Assembly (NCBI GenBank): GCA_020634565.1
Contig: JACKBN010000010.1
Span: 154,012 to 218,011, forward strand
Source: Ardenticatenaceae bacterium
GTDB taxonomy: Bacteria > Chloroflexota > Anaerolineae > Promineifilales > Promineifilaceae
Length of the DNA: 64,000 nucleotides
Reading direction: 5' to 3'
Positions within the stretch are counted from its first letter, which is position 1; every line of letters starts with the position of its first letter. The position numbers and the translations under genes are program-made. The notes under the pieces were generated by a model. It ran no database searches. It had not been told where the DNA came from and was given only the letters and a program-made list of their open reading frames with translations. Positions 18,031-24,878 of this stretch are shown piece by piece.

Positions 18031-18732
18031 ATGACAACGGTAACAAACACAAACACTAGCACTGACTATTGGGACACGGCACTGGCGGTGATCTTTAGTC
18101 TGGTTGTGGGCGCGCTTGGAGGGCTGGTTTTGCTCGGCACGGGTTGGCTGTTGCTCAACACATCGGTCGGAACCACGGTTGCCAGCGCCCTGGCCCTGAC
18201 GGAAAAGACACCCTGGTATTTTACTCGTTCGGCGGGCACCGTCGCTTACCTGCTGCTGGCTGGGTCTACCATCTGGGGGTTGTTGCTCAGCACCAAGCTA
18301 ATCAAGGACACGATTCCGGCGGCGCTGTCGCTGGCAATGCACAACATTCTCTCCTGGCTGGCCATAGTCTTGACGGGGCTGCATGCGCTGGCACTGCTGT
18401 GGGATAGCTACTACACCTACACGCTGTCTGACCTGACCATCCCCTTTATTGGCCCTTACAAGCCAGGATGGGTGGGTTTGGGCATCATCGGCTTTTACCT
18501 GATGTTTCTCACCTCGGTGAGCTTTAACTTTCGCAAGCAGATTGGGCAAAAGCGGTGGCGGCAGCTGCATTATGCTACTTTTGGTGTCTACATCCTGGCT
18601 ACGGTGCACGGGGTGATGGCCGGTACTGACAGCGGCAATCTGGGGATGCAGGTGCTTTATTGGGCCAGCGGTCTAATTGTTTTGTTCTTAACCAACTTCC
18701 GCCTGTTAGCAGGGAAGGTGGGACGAGAATAG
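18031..18732 (+). CDS. Ferric-reductase-like transmembrane protein
   Basis: The start at 18031 is supported by TTGGAG about 7 bases upstream; an earlier in-frame extension would overlap apbE. The 233-residue product has six membrane segments and matches the ferric reductase-like transmembrane domain (MsrQ/YedZ-like). YFTRSAGTVAYLLL marks the second segment. Two His pairs, H-x13-H in MHNILSWLAIVLTGLH and H-x12-H in LHYATFGVYILATVH, would bind two hemes. With ApbE next door it is probably an envelope electron-transfer module that feeds electrons across the membrane to a flavinylated partner; the partner is not in view. Confidence 0.88.
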   Translation: MTTVTNTNTSTDYWDTALAVIFSLVVGALGGLVLLGTGWLLLNTSVGTTVASALALTEKTPWYFTRSAGTVAYLLLAGSTIWGLLLSTKLIKDTIPAALSLAMHNILSWLAIVLTGLHALALLWDSYYTYTLSDLTIPFIGPYKPGWVGLGIIGFYLMFLTSVSFNFRKQIGQKRWRQLHYATFGVYILATVHGVMAGTDSGNLGMQVLYWASGLIVLFLTNFRLLAGKVGRE

Positions 18733-18757
18733 TTTCAAGCGCAATTGAAGGTTTTAG

Positions 18758-18794
18758 AAACGGCCGTGTTTTCCCATAAATACGGCCGTTTTTT
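18758..18794 (+). terminator. Rho-independent terminator built from two ACGGCCGT palindromes
   Basis: AAACGGCCGT (18758-18767) pairs with ACGGCCGTTT (18782-18791) across a 14-base loop, and the stem ends in six T residues. It lies 25 bases after the ferric-reductase-like gene. Each arm is itself a copy of the over-represented octamer. Confidence 0.75.
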
Positions 18795-18830
18795 GCTGGC
18801 TTCAATCCTCAAAATCAATAAAATAACCAG

Positions 18831-20084
18831 ATGGTTAAAACAATCCAACACACATTTCAGCTTATCGCTTTTTTCATTCTGGTTGTTGCGCTGGCAGCTT
18901 GCGGGGGTAGCGAAACGGCCAATCCCGTTCCCAATACAGATGATGGATCTGTGACGGAAATAGCTGCGGTAGAAACGGCCGTACCGCCCACCGCCACAGC
19001 GACCCTGCCTTCCCCTGTCGTGCCTACCATGACCCTGCCGCCGCCTGCTGTGGTTAATGATGAGCCAACGCCAACCCATGTGCCCGAACCAACGGCTACG
19101 CCAGCGCCCGTTGCGCTCTACAGCGCAGCCGATTTTGGCACTGATCGCAATCCGCTGACCGGTGAATTGATGGCCGATCCCACCGTGCTGCAAAGACGGC
19201 CGATTGCCATCAAAATCTCCAACAATCCGCCGCAGTTCACTCGGCCGCAGCACGGCATTAGCCAGGCAGATATTGTGTTTGAGCACGTTACCGAAACCAA
19301 TATCACTCGCTTTACCGCCATCTTCTATGGCCAGACGCCCTCCGATGTTGGCCCTATCCGCAGCGCCCGCCTCATCGACAAAGAGCTGCCCGCCATGTAC
19401 GATGCGGCCATCTTCATGTCTGGCTCCCATCCACTCATTTTGGATGCCATTGCTCAAAGCGACATTGGGGACCGCATTTATCGCGAAACGGCTACCGGCT
19501 TTTACCGCAAAGAAGATGACCCGAACATTCCCTTCGAGCATACCCTCTTTGCCGATCCGGTAGGGTTGTGGGAGTCCGTTGAATGGGGCCATGACAATCG
19601 CCCACCTCGCTTCACAACCAACATGGCTTTCGACACCACGCCGCCGCCTGATGGCGATCCGGCCAGCTATGTAGAGCTGCACTATTCCACCTGGTCTAAA
19701 GTTGTATGGGAGTATGATGAGGGGAACGGCCGTTACTACCGCTCCGTCGATGATGAAATCTTCATTGATGACAACGACGGTGAGCAGGTAAGCGCTGCCA
19801 ACGTCATCATCCTGTACGCGCCCCACGTGTTCAACCGCGAAATTTGCGTCTACCCTCGCGAAGACGGTGGCTGCGACCTGTACACCACCGAAATCCAGAT
19901 TTGGGGCAGCGGCTATGCCATGCTCATCCGCGATGGCCAGAAGTACGACGTGACCTGGCTGCGCCAAAATCGCAGCGACATGTTTACTTTTGTGGACAGT
20001 CAGGGCAATCCGGTGCCGCTGCAAATTGGCAACACCTGGTTTCAGGTCGTCCCCTTCTACTATGACGACCCCATCATTGAGTAG
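18831..20084 (+). CDS. DUF3048 lipoprotein (YerB-like)
   Basis: A lipoprotein signal ends in LAAC (Cys24), followed by a Pro/Thr-rich linker to about residue 100. The DUF3048 domain then shows RRPIAIKISNNP, GISQADIVFEHVTE, ITRFTAIFYGQ and VGPIRSARLIDKE. The C-terminal half (FNREICVYPREDGG, YAMLIRDGQKYDVTW, PVPLQIGNTWFQVVP) matches the family's second domain. YerB-type proteins are envelope lipoproteins of unclear function. The ATG at 18831 starts 37 bases after the terminator of the previous cluster, so it is its own unit. A long opposite-strand frame here is only a shadow. Confidence 0.88.
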   Translation: MVKTIQHTFQLIAFFILVVALAACGGSETANPVPNTDDGSVTEIAAVETAVPPTATATLPSPVVPTMTLPPPAVVNDEPTPTHVPEPTATPAPVALYSAADFGTDRNPLTGELMADPTVLQRRPIAIKISNNPPQFTRPQHGISQADIVFEHVTETNITRFTAIFYGQTPSDVGPIRSARLIDKELPAMYDAAIFMSGSHPLILDAIAQSDIGDRIYRETATGFYRKEDDPNIPFEHTLFADPVGLWESVEWGHDNRPPRFTTNMAFDTTPPPDGDPASYVELHYSTWSKVVWEYDEGNGRYYRSVDDEIFIDDNDGEQVSAANVIILYAPHVFNREICVYPREDGGCDLYTTEIQIWGSGYAMLIRDGQKYDVTWLRQNRSDMFTFVDSQGNPVPLQIGNTWFQVVPFYYDDPIIE

Positions 20085-20112
20085 CCATTTTCTTCACCAG
20101 CCTAAACTTTTG

Positions 20113-20151
20113 AAACATCCTCACACTCGCAAAGTTTGTGAGGATGTTTTT
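20113..20151 (+). terminator. Rho-independent terminator
   Basis: AAACATCCTCACA (20113-20125) pairs with TGTGAGGATGTTTT (20137-20150), giving a strong 13-base stem with a T run. It lies 28 bases after the DUF3048 gene. Confidence 0.9.
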
Positions 20152-20230
20152 ATGAGAAACACTTGGGTGCTTGATATGGATTAAAGATTTTACGCACAAT
20201 AAGATTTTCTAACGTATCGAGTGAAAGTAA

Positions 20231-20761
20231 ATGAAGCGATTATTCAAACGAGCGATAATTTCCCTCTTCATTTTATTGCTTGCAGCGTGTCTTGGATTCA
20301 TTGTCTTGCTGCGACAAACGCCAGCCGGACCTAGCCCGGTTACTGAACTCGATCAATATTCAGAGATTTTAGAAAGTTTTGCCGATACTCCCTCAATACG
20401 TCATTTCCCCATCAAAATACCGGCCGATGTGTCAGAAGCATATTTGTATTACCATCCAGGTTTCCTCCAAGGCGGTACTGTTTTTCAGTTGCGCTTGCAA
20501 CTGCCAAAAGAGCAAATTTTAGTAGAAAAAGAACGATGGTTGGCTCAAGCCATTGACATCTCTGAATACGGGTCAATTCCCTTACGCAGTTTACGAGCGG
20601 GCCATGAGGCGGGCATTCAAATGCCTGAAACGTTCGAACTGATTTGGCTAGGAGCGGAGCCAGCGGGACAGGGCAATTATGAATGGAACCACGGCTCGAC
20701 TTATGGTGTCGCGATTGACGAAGTAAATTCGGAGATCGTCTATTGGTTCGAATGGTGGTAA
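20231..20761 (+). CDS. Hypothetical membrane-anchored protein
   Basis: No family is recognised. The 176-residue protein has a basic start (MKRLFKRAI) and a hydrophobic segment with a lipobox-like LLAAC. Hydrophobic residues continue after the Cys (LGFIVLL), so a simple membrane anchor is as likely as a lipoprotein. The remainder is a mixed alpha/beta soluble domain ending in VYWFEWW-like aromatic residues. Its codon use is more AT-rich than that of its neighbours, and the gene has no ACGGCCGT octamer. It converges with the following minus-strand pair, with only 11 bases between stops. Confidence 0.65.
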   Translation: MKRLFKRAIISLFILLLAACLGFIVLLRQTPAGPSPVTELDQYSEILESFADTPSIRHFPIKIPADVSEAYLYYHPGFLQGGTVFQLRLQLPKEQILVEKERWLAQAIDISEYGSIPLRSLRAGHEAGIQMPETFELIWLGAEPAGQGNYEWNHGSTYGVAIDEVNSEIVYWFEWW

Positions 20762-20772
20762 CGAGGAGAGCG

Positions 20773-21684
20773 TTATTCTCCCTCAGAATTCGAGCTGCTG
20801 TTGCGCAGGTTTTGGAAAGTCAGTTGCCAGCCGCCGCTAAAGCCGCTGTCGCACGTTTCAAGGCGTAGCCCGCTAACTTCGGGACTGCCATCCGGCAGGC
20901 GCACCGTGTAGGAAATGTCTGGCGACATCTCAAAATCGGCATAGCCACGGCCTTTTTCGGGTTTGAAGCCGGTAAAAAAGCGATCACGGCCGTTTTGCCA
21001 CGTCACTTCTACCTCAATCCCCGGTGAGTCATTCAAAAACGCATCCAACACAATCACCTCAATGCGAGTAACTGGTTCATCATCGTTGCAGAGGCGCGTT
21101 TGCTCCGTGAGGCGGTAGTTGGGCTGCGGCGTGGCCGTCGCCGGACGAGTTGCTGTGCCGGTAGGCGTAGGCGCCACGGTATTGGTTGCCGTTGCTGCTG
21201 GTGGCGGAGTGTTAGTGGGCGTAGTCACAATGGCCGGTGTGGGGGTGGGCTGAACGGTGCCTGGAGGCAGCGTGGGGGCAAATAGCGCCACTGCTTGCCC
21301 TTGTGCGCCTAAATTTCTCGCGACGACAGCCAATTGTTGTAGCAAGGGGGCGGGGCGGTTTTGGCGAACTGCCGTTTCCAATAAATCATTCACCGTTTCC
21401 CCAATGTTCGGATCTTCCAACGCAGCTAAACGCTGCTGCGCCAGCGGCCAATTCTGGTTGATGGCATAGCTTTGGCTCACCAGGATAATGTACTCCTCTC
21501 GGTAGCGGTCGCTAAACCGGGCTGGGCTGGCATCTGTAAACACCACCGGGTCTACCACCCAGGCATAATACAGCCCGCCAATCAGCCCAATGACCAGACT
21601 GAATAGCAGCCAGCCAGTGCTGCTGAGGCGTCGCCAGATGGGCGGGGGGCGTCTCCCTGACCTGCGGCGGGGTGGTGGCATCAT
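20773..21684 (-). CDS. Membrane-anchored protein, paralogue of the upstream gene
   Basis: A basic, Pro/Arg-rich N-terminus precedes one membrane segment (TGWLLFSLVIGLIGGLYYAWVV). A helical domain follows, beginning VVFTDASPARFSDRYREEYI, then a Thr/Pro linker at about residues 140-190, and a C-terminal beta-rich domain with paired Cys (CNDDE and ETCDSGFSGG). The first 130 residues align with the neighbouring 127-residue protein (FTDANP, DRYRRDYVQLIADGYALD). The two genes overlap by four bases, so they form an operon and arose by tandem duplication. No known family is assigned. Confidence 0.7.
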   Translation of the reverse strand: MMPPPRRRSGRRPPPIWRRLSSTGWLLFSLVIGLIGGLYYAWVVDPVVFTDASPARFSDRYREEYIILVSQSYAINQNWPLAQQRLAALEDPNIGETVNDLLETAVRQNRPAPLLQQLAVVARNLGAQGQAVALFAPTLPPGTVQPTPTPAIVTTPTNTPPPAATATNTVAPTPTGTATRPATATPQPNYRLTEQTRLCNDDEPVTRIEVIVLDAFLNDSPGIEVEVTWQNGRDRFFTGFKPEKGRGYADFEMSPDISYTVRLPDGSPEVSGLRLETCDSGFSGGWQLTFQNLRNSSSNSEGE

Positions 21685-22064
21685 GGAGCGGCCTCTTGCG
21701 TGGCCGGCAGGTACGGGTCCATGGCGGGTGTGTATTGGCCGATGTCGTTGGCCAGCCGCGTTAACCGCCGGATTGCGGCCTCATCGTCCTGCCGCAAAAT
21801 CATCTCAATCAGCACTTGAAGCACATATGCCGGGCCATCTTCACCTAATTCACCCACACGCTGCTGTGCCAGCACCAGATTGTTGTCCAGGGCATATCCA
21901 TCGGCAATAAGCTGGACGTAATCGCGCCGGTACCGGTCTTCCAACACGGTGGGATTGGCATCGGTGAACTCTGTCGGCCAAAAGACCCAGCCAATCGCCA
22001 GCCCCAGACCAACGCCAATGACCAATCCGAGCAAAATAAAAATAGGGGTGGGAAGACGGTTCAT
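21681..22064 (-). CDS. Small membrane-anchored protein, paralogue of the next gene
   Basis: This 127-residue protein has an N-terminal membrane segment (IFILLGLVIGVGLGLAIGWVFW) followed by FTDANPTVLEDRYRRDYVQL and a helical domain. It equals the first third of the protein encoded at 20773-21684, without its Thr/Pro linker and C-terminal domain. Its stop overlaps the start of that gene (ATGA), indicating coupled translation. Function is unknown; the membrane topology places the helical domain outside the cytoplasm if the positive-inside rule holds. Confidence 0.7.
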   Translation of the reverse strand: MNRLPTPIFILLGLVIGVGLGLAIGWVFWPTEFTDANPTVLEDRYRRDYVQLIADGYALDNNLVLAQQRVGELGEDGPAYVLQVLIEMILRQDDEAAIRRLTRLANDIGQYTPAMDPYLPATQEAAP

Positions 22065-22082
22065 AAATTTTAGAATTTATGC

Positions 22083-22152
22083 CTGTCATTCCCGCGTAGG
22101 CGGGAATCCATTTTGAGTGAGCGGTGGATTCCCGTTTTCACGGGAATGACAG
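22083..22152. repeat. Pair of ATTCCC-N8-GGGAAT repeats (dRS3-like)
   Basis: Two copies of a short repeat face each other: CTGTCATTCCCGCGTAGGCG and eight further bases (22083-22110), then its inverted, diverged partner (22125-22152) beginning TGGATTCCCGTTTTCACG. Each has the core ATTCCC-N8-GGGAAT. A third copy lies inside a coding region at 47108-47137. Confidence 0.85.
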
Positions 22153-22200
22153 TTTAGGACGCTTTGCCTGGCATGAGCGATGTGTGCCAGATAGTTAACA

Positions 22201-22236
22201 TAAAAAAGAGGACTGCCCATGCTGGTGCAGCCCTCT
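22201..22236 (-). terminator. Rho-independent terminator downstream of tRNA-Leu
   Basis: On the minus strand AGAGGGCTGC pairs with GCAGTCCTCT (one G-U pair) and is followed by TTTTTTA. It is the first strong terminator after the tRNA, about 80 bases past its 3' end. Confidence 0.8.
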
Positions 22237-22313
22237 GAATTTGCCCTGCCCCTTTGCGGGGCTTATAATCCAGCTGCTTTGCTGGAACTTCATCCTTTTT
22301 ACGGGATGACCAG
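22237..22313 (-). other. Three tandem stem-loops between tRNA-Leu and its terminator
   Basis: On the minus strand three short hairpins follow one another: CATCC-CGTAAAAA-GGATG, CCAGC-AAAGCA-GCTGG and GCCCC-GCAAA-GGGGC. All have A-rich loops. They may be a structured 3' trailer of the tRNA transcript or a small RNA released from it. This is read directly from base pairing; no RNA family is recognised. Confidence 0.45.
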
Positions 22314-22395
22314 TGCCGAAGGTGGGAATCGAACCCACACTCCCGAAGGAACACGAGTTTGAGTCGTGCGCGTCTGCCAGTTCCGCCACTTCGGC
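22314..22395 (-). tRNA. tRNA-Leu (CAA anticodon)
   Basis: On the minus strand the acceptor stem GCCGAAG pairs with CTTCGGC. The D arm reads GGCGGAACTGGCAGACGC, the anticodon stem CACGA/TCGTG holds the loop CTCAAAC (anticodon CAA), a long variable arm reads TGTTCCTTCGGGAGT, and the T arm contains GGTTCGATTCC. The long variable arm fits a class II leucine tRNA. CCA is not encoded after the discriminator base. Confidence 0.97.
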
Positions 22396-22415
22396 CAGAT
22401 TTTAGGACGTGCGGG

Positions 22416-22444
22416 AGTATAGTTCAGGCTGATTTTTCTGTCAA
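22416..22444 (-). promoter_or_regulatory. Sigma-70 promoter of tRNA-Leu
   Basis: On the minus strand a perfect TTGACA (22439-22444) is followed after 17 bases by TATACT (22416-22421), about 20 bases before the tRNA 5' end. Confidence 0.9.
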
Positions 22445-22461
22445 TAATGGCATGTTAATTC

Positions 22462-23055
22462 ATGGATGAAGAAAAGTTAATCGCTCAAGCGAAAAAAGGG
22501 GACGTTCAGGCGTATAACGGGCTGGTGTTGCATTACCAGCAGGTTGTTTACAACGTCGCTTACCGCATCATGGGCGATCCTCAATCGGCGGAGGATGCGG
22601 CGCAGGAAGCGTTCATTTCCGCTTACAAGGCGCTGAACAAGTTTCAGGGGGGCAATTTTAAGGCGTGGCTGCTGCGCATTACCACCAATGGTTGCTACGA
22701 TGAGCTGCGTCGCCGCAAGCGTCGCCCCCAATCTTCCCTGGAAAGAATTACCGATGATAATCAGGAATCGTTTGCCTTTTTGCGTGATCCGGCCATTGGG
22801 CCAGAGAAGCGCCAGCAACAGATGGAACTCATCGAGGCAATCGAGGACTGTTTGCAGGGGTTGCCAGATGACCAACGGGTAACGGCCGTTCTCTGTGACG
22901 TAGAAGGGTACGATTACAACGCCATTGCCGATATGACAGAGGTCTCTTTGGGCACGGTGAAATCCCGCGTTAGCCGCGCCAGATCCAAACTGCGCGATTG
23001 TTTGCAAGGATTTAGGGAACTTTTACCGGACAATTATCGTTTACAGGGTGAATGA
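22462..23055 (+). CDS. ECF RNA polymerase sigma factor
   Basis: The 197-residue protein has sigma-70 region 2 at residues 8-80 (YQQVVYNVAYRIMGDPQSAEDAAQEAF, then FKAWLLRITTNGCYDELRRRKRR) and region 4 at 135-185 (YDYNAIADMTEVSLGTVKSRVSRARSKL). It is of the RpoE/SigW type, with an insert between the regions that contains ERITDDNQESFAFLRD. The next gene on the strand encodes a membrane-anchored anti-sigma-like protein. They form a probable regulatory pair that reacts to an envelope signal. Confidence 0.95.
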   Translation: MDEEKLIAQAKKGDVQAYNGLVLHYQQVVYNVAYRIMGDPQSAEDAAQEAFISAYKALNKFQGGNFKAWLLRITTNGCYDELRRRKRRPQSSLERITDDNQESFAFLRDPAIGPEKRQQQMELIEAIEDCLQGLPDDQRVTAVLCDVEGYDYNAIADMTEVSLGTVKSRVSRARSKLRDCLQGFRELLPDNYRLQGE

Positions 23056-23065
23056 CGAAATAAAA

Positions 23066-23150
23066 GTAGGTAAGTGTACAAGTTGCAGGTTGCAAGTATG
23101 CAGGTGAACCGATCATCTGCCACTTGCTTACTTGCAGACTTGCAACTCTG
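23066..23150. repeat. Self-complementary iterated-word element
   Basis: Words of the type AAGTTGCAGGTTGCAAGT on the left face TTGCAGACTTGCAACT on the right, with a loop near GAACCGATCATC. It lies between the sigma and anti-sigma genes of one operon, so full termination here would uncouple them; attenuation is possible. Confidence 0.65.
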
Positions 23151-23157
23151 AAAAGAC

Positions 23158-24168
23158 ATGTTCGATTTTTTGCGGAACCTAACGAAATCAGCCGAGGAGA
23201 AGCGGCAAGAGACGGTAGCAGCCTATCTTGATGGTGTGCTGAACGGCCGTTCCCGGCAGCAGTTTGAGCAAGAGATGGCTCAAGATGAGGCGCTGCGTCT
23301 GGAAGTAGAGCAGCTCATGCTCATCAAGCAGAGCCTGCGCCAACTGCCACAGCGGGAAGTACCGCGTAACTTCATCCTCGACCCGGCTGAATTTGCCCAA
23401 CGCCCGCCGGCCCGCCAGCCCTGGGTACAGGCGTATCCCGTGCTGCGCACCGCGACGGCGCTGGCTGCCTTCTTCTTTATCTTTGCCCTGGCAGCCGGCA
23501 TCTTTACCGGATTTGGCCTGGGCGGGGGAAATGCCGCTAGCGCGCCCGCCGCCGATGTGGCCCAGGTGGAGGAAATTGAGACAACGGCCGAACCCTTTGC
23601 TTTTAGTGTTGAAGAAGCTGATGGCGCTGCGGATACGGCCGAAGACACCATGGCTGCCGAAGCAGATATGTTTGAAGAAGCCGAAGAAGAGGCGATGCCT
23701 GCGGACGAGGATATGGCTGATGAAGCCGCTGGCGATGAGGCGGTGGCAGCTGAGGAAGCGATGGATGCAGAAGTCACTGCCGACGAGCCAATGTCTGAAG
23801 CGCCGCCCGCCGCTGCGGAGGATGATGCGACACCTGCCCCGGCAGCCACGACTCTGCCGCTGCCGACGCCGACGGTTTCCAACCTGCCCCGCGTAACGTC
23901 GCCAACGCCCTTGCCCGACCGCGATCTGGAGGTTGCCCAAGAGGCAGGTGAAGCGGCCAACAGTGCGGTGGTAGATGAGCCGGTGGATGAAATCCCCGAA
24001 CCTGCTGTTGACACAGACACACAGGAAGCGGAAGCAACGCTTAACGCAGATATTGTTAGCGAGGATCTCACCGAACCAATCAGCCCGCTGCTGTGGCTGC
24101 AAATTGGCCTGGGCGCGCTGCTGTTCTTGCTGGTGGGTCTCACCTTCTACGCCCGCCGCCAACGATGA
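23158..24168 (+). CDS. Membrane-anchored anti-sigma factor-like protein
   Basis: The first 70 residues are helical with AAYLDGVLNGRSRQQFEQEM, the spacing of an anti-sigma N-terminal domain but without the His/Cys zinc motif. A membrane segment follows at about residues 100-122 (ATALAAFFFIFALAAGIFTG). The middle, about 140-235, is extremely rich in Ala, Glu and Asp (EEAEEEAMPADEDMADEAAG), then a Thr/Pro linker, and a second membrane segment close to the C-terminus (LWLQIGLGALLFLLVGLTFY). The gene follows the ECF sigma factor, so it probably holds that factor at the membrane. The assignment is by context and architecture. Confidence 0.75.
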   Translation: MFDFLRNLTKSAEEKRQETVAAYLDGVLNGRSRQQFEQEMAQDEALRLEVEQLMLIKQSLRQLPQREVPRNFILDPAEFAQRPPARQPWVQAYPVLRTATALAAFFFIFALAAGIFTGFGLGGGNAASAPAADVAQVEEIETTAEPFAFSVEEADGAADTAEDTMAAEADMFEEAEEEAMPADEDMADEAAGDEAVAAEEAMDAEVTADEPMSEAPPAAAEDDATPAPAATTLPLPTPTVSNLPRVTSPTPLPDRDLEVAQEAGEAANSAVVDEPVDEIPEPAVDTDTQEAEATLNADIVSEDLTEPISPLLWLQIGLGALLFLLVGLTFYARRQR

Positions 24169-24184
24169 TCGATTGAACCGCACA

Positions 24185-24236
24185 GGACGCGGAGGATGCA
24201 AAGAACGTTTGAGTAAACTTTGCGCCCTCTGCGTTC
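24185..24236. repeat. Short inverted repeat, GACGCGGAGG type
   Basis: ACAGGACGCGGAGGATGCAA is answered by TTTGCGCCCTCTGCGTTCT further right. It is a weak member of the self-complementary intergenic class, between the anti-sigma gene and the Nudix gene. Confidence 0.5.
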
Positions 24237-24257
24237 TCAGCCATAAAAAGCCTTCCA

Positions 24258-24773
24258 ATGACTGTTCCCTCTGCGCCCGAATCCGTAAAATTTTGCAGCC
24301 GCTGCGCTACGCCAATGGAAACAAAGCGCTTCATGGACAAGCCGCGCCGCGTTTGTCCCAACTGCGGCTTTGTCCATTTTACGGATCCCAAAGTAGGCGT
24401 GGGCGTGTTTGTGGTGCATAAGGGCAAAATCTTGCTGGTGCGCCGCACGATGCACCCGGAAATTGGCAAGTGGAGCATCCCGGCTGGCTTTTTGGACGCA
24501 GGGGAGAATCCAGAAGAAACGGCCGTTCGCGAAGCCCTCGAAGAAACCAACTTGCAGGTCGCCATTGAAGCGCTGGTCGGCGTGTACCAAAATCCGCCAG
24601 GGCAGGGTGGCGCCTCCATCTTCATCATGTACAAGGCGCGGTTGCTGGGTGGCACCCTCCAGGCGGGGGACGATGCGGATGCGGCAGCCTTTTTTGCCCC
24701 AGATGACCTGCCCGAAATTGCCTTCGCCTCCACCCGCGCCGCCATCGAGCAGCTCAAAACCCAACTAAAATAA
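24258..24773 (+). CDS. Nudix hydrolase with N-terminal zinc ribbon
   Basis: An N-terminal zinc ribbon (CSRCATP and CPNCGF) precedes a Nudix domain whose box reads GFLDAGENPEETAVREALEE, matching G-x5-E-x7-R-E-U-x-E-E. Further features are VGVFVVHKGKILLVRR and WSIPAGF. At 171 residues with a single zinc ribbon it resembles the C-terminal half of NADH pyrophosphatase (NudC-like), but it lacks the full NudC length. It would hydrolyse a nucleoside diphosphate linked to another moiety; the substrate is not set by the sequence. Iterated-word elements lie on both sides. Confidence 0.9.
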   Translation: MTVPSAPESVKFCSRCATPMETKRFMDKPRRVCPNCGFVHFTDPKVGVGVFVVHKGKILLVRRTMHPEIGKWSIPAGFLDAGENPEETAVREALEETNLQVAIEALVGVYQNPPGQGGASIFIMYKARLLGGTLQAGDDADAAAFFAPDDLPEIAFASTRAAIEQLKTQLK

Positions 24774-24774
24774 T

Positions 24775-24844
24775 GGGACGCGGATGAACGCCGATGACGC
24801 GGATAAGATAAAAATCAGCGTTTATCCGCGTTCATCAGCGTCCT
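24775..24844. repeat. Self-complementary iterated-word element
   Basis: GGGACGCGGATGAACGCCGA and ACGCGGATAA on the left pair with TTATCCGCGTTCATCAGCGT and CCT on the right. It lies between the Nudix and mutL genes. Confidence 0.75.
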
Positions 24845-24878
24845 ATTTCAGCTTTAGCGCTGTGGTACAATTGTTCGC

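Noticed and set aside
18735..20024. 429-codon frame on the minus strand opposite the DUF3048 gene
   Set aside because: The plus strand carries a clear lipoprotein with conserved DUF3048 motifs; the minus product is His/Arg/Gly-rich, as expected for a shadow frame.
23188..24258. Minus-strand frames opposite the anti-sigma gene
   Set aside because: Long frames there reflect the Ala/Glu-rich coding sequence on the plus strand and lack any recognisable domain.
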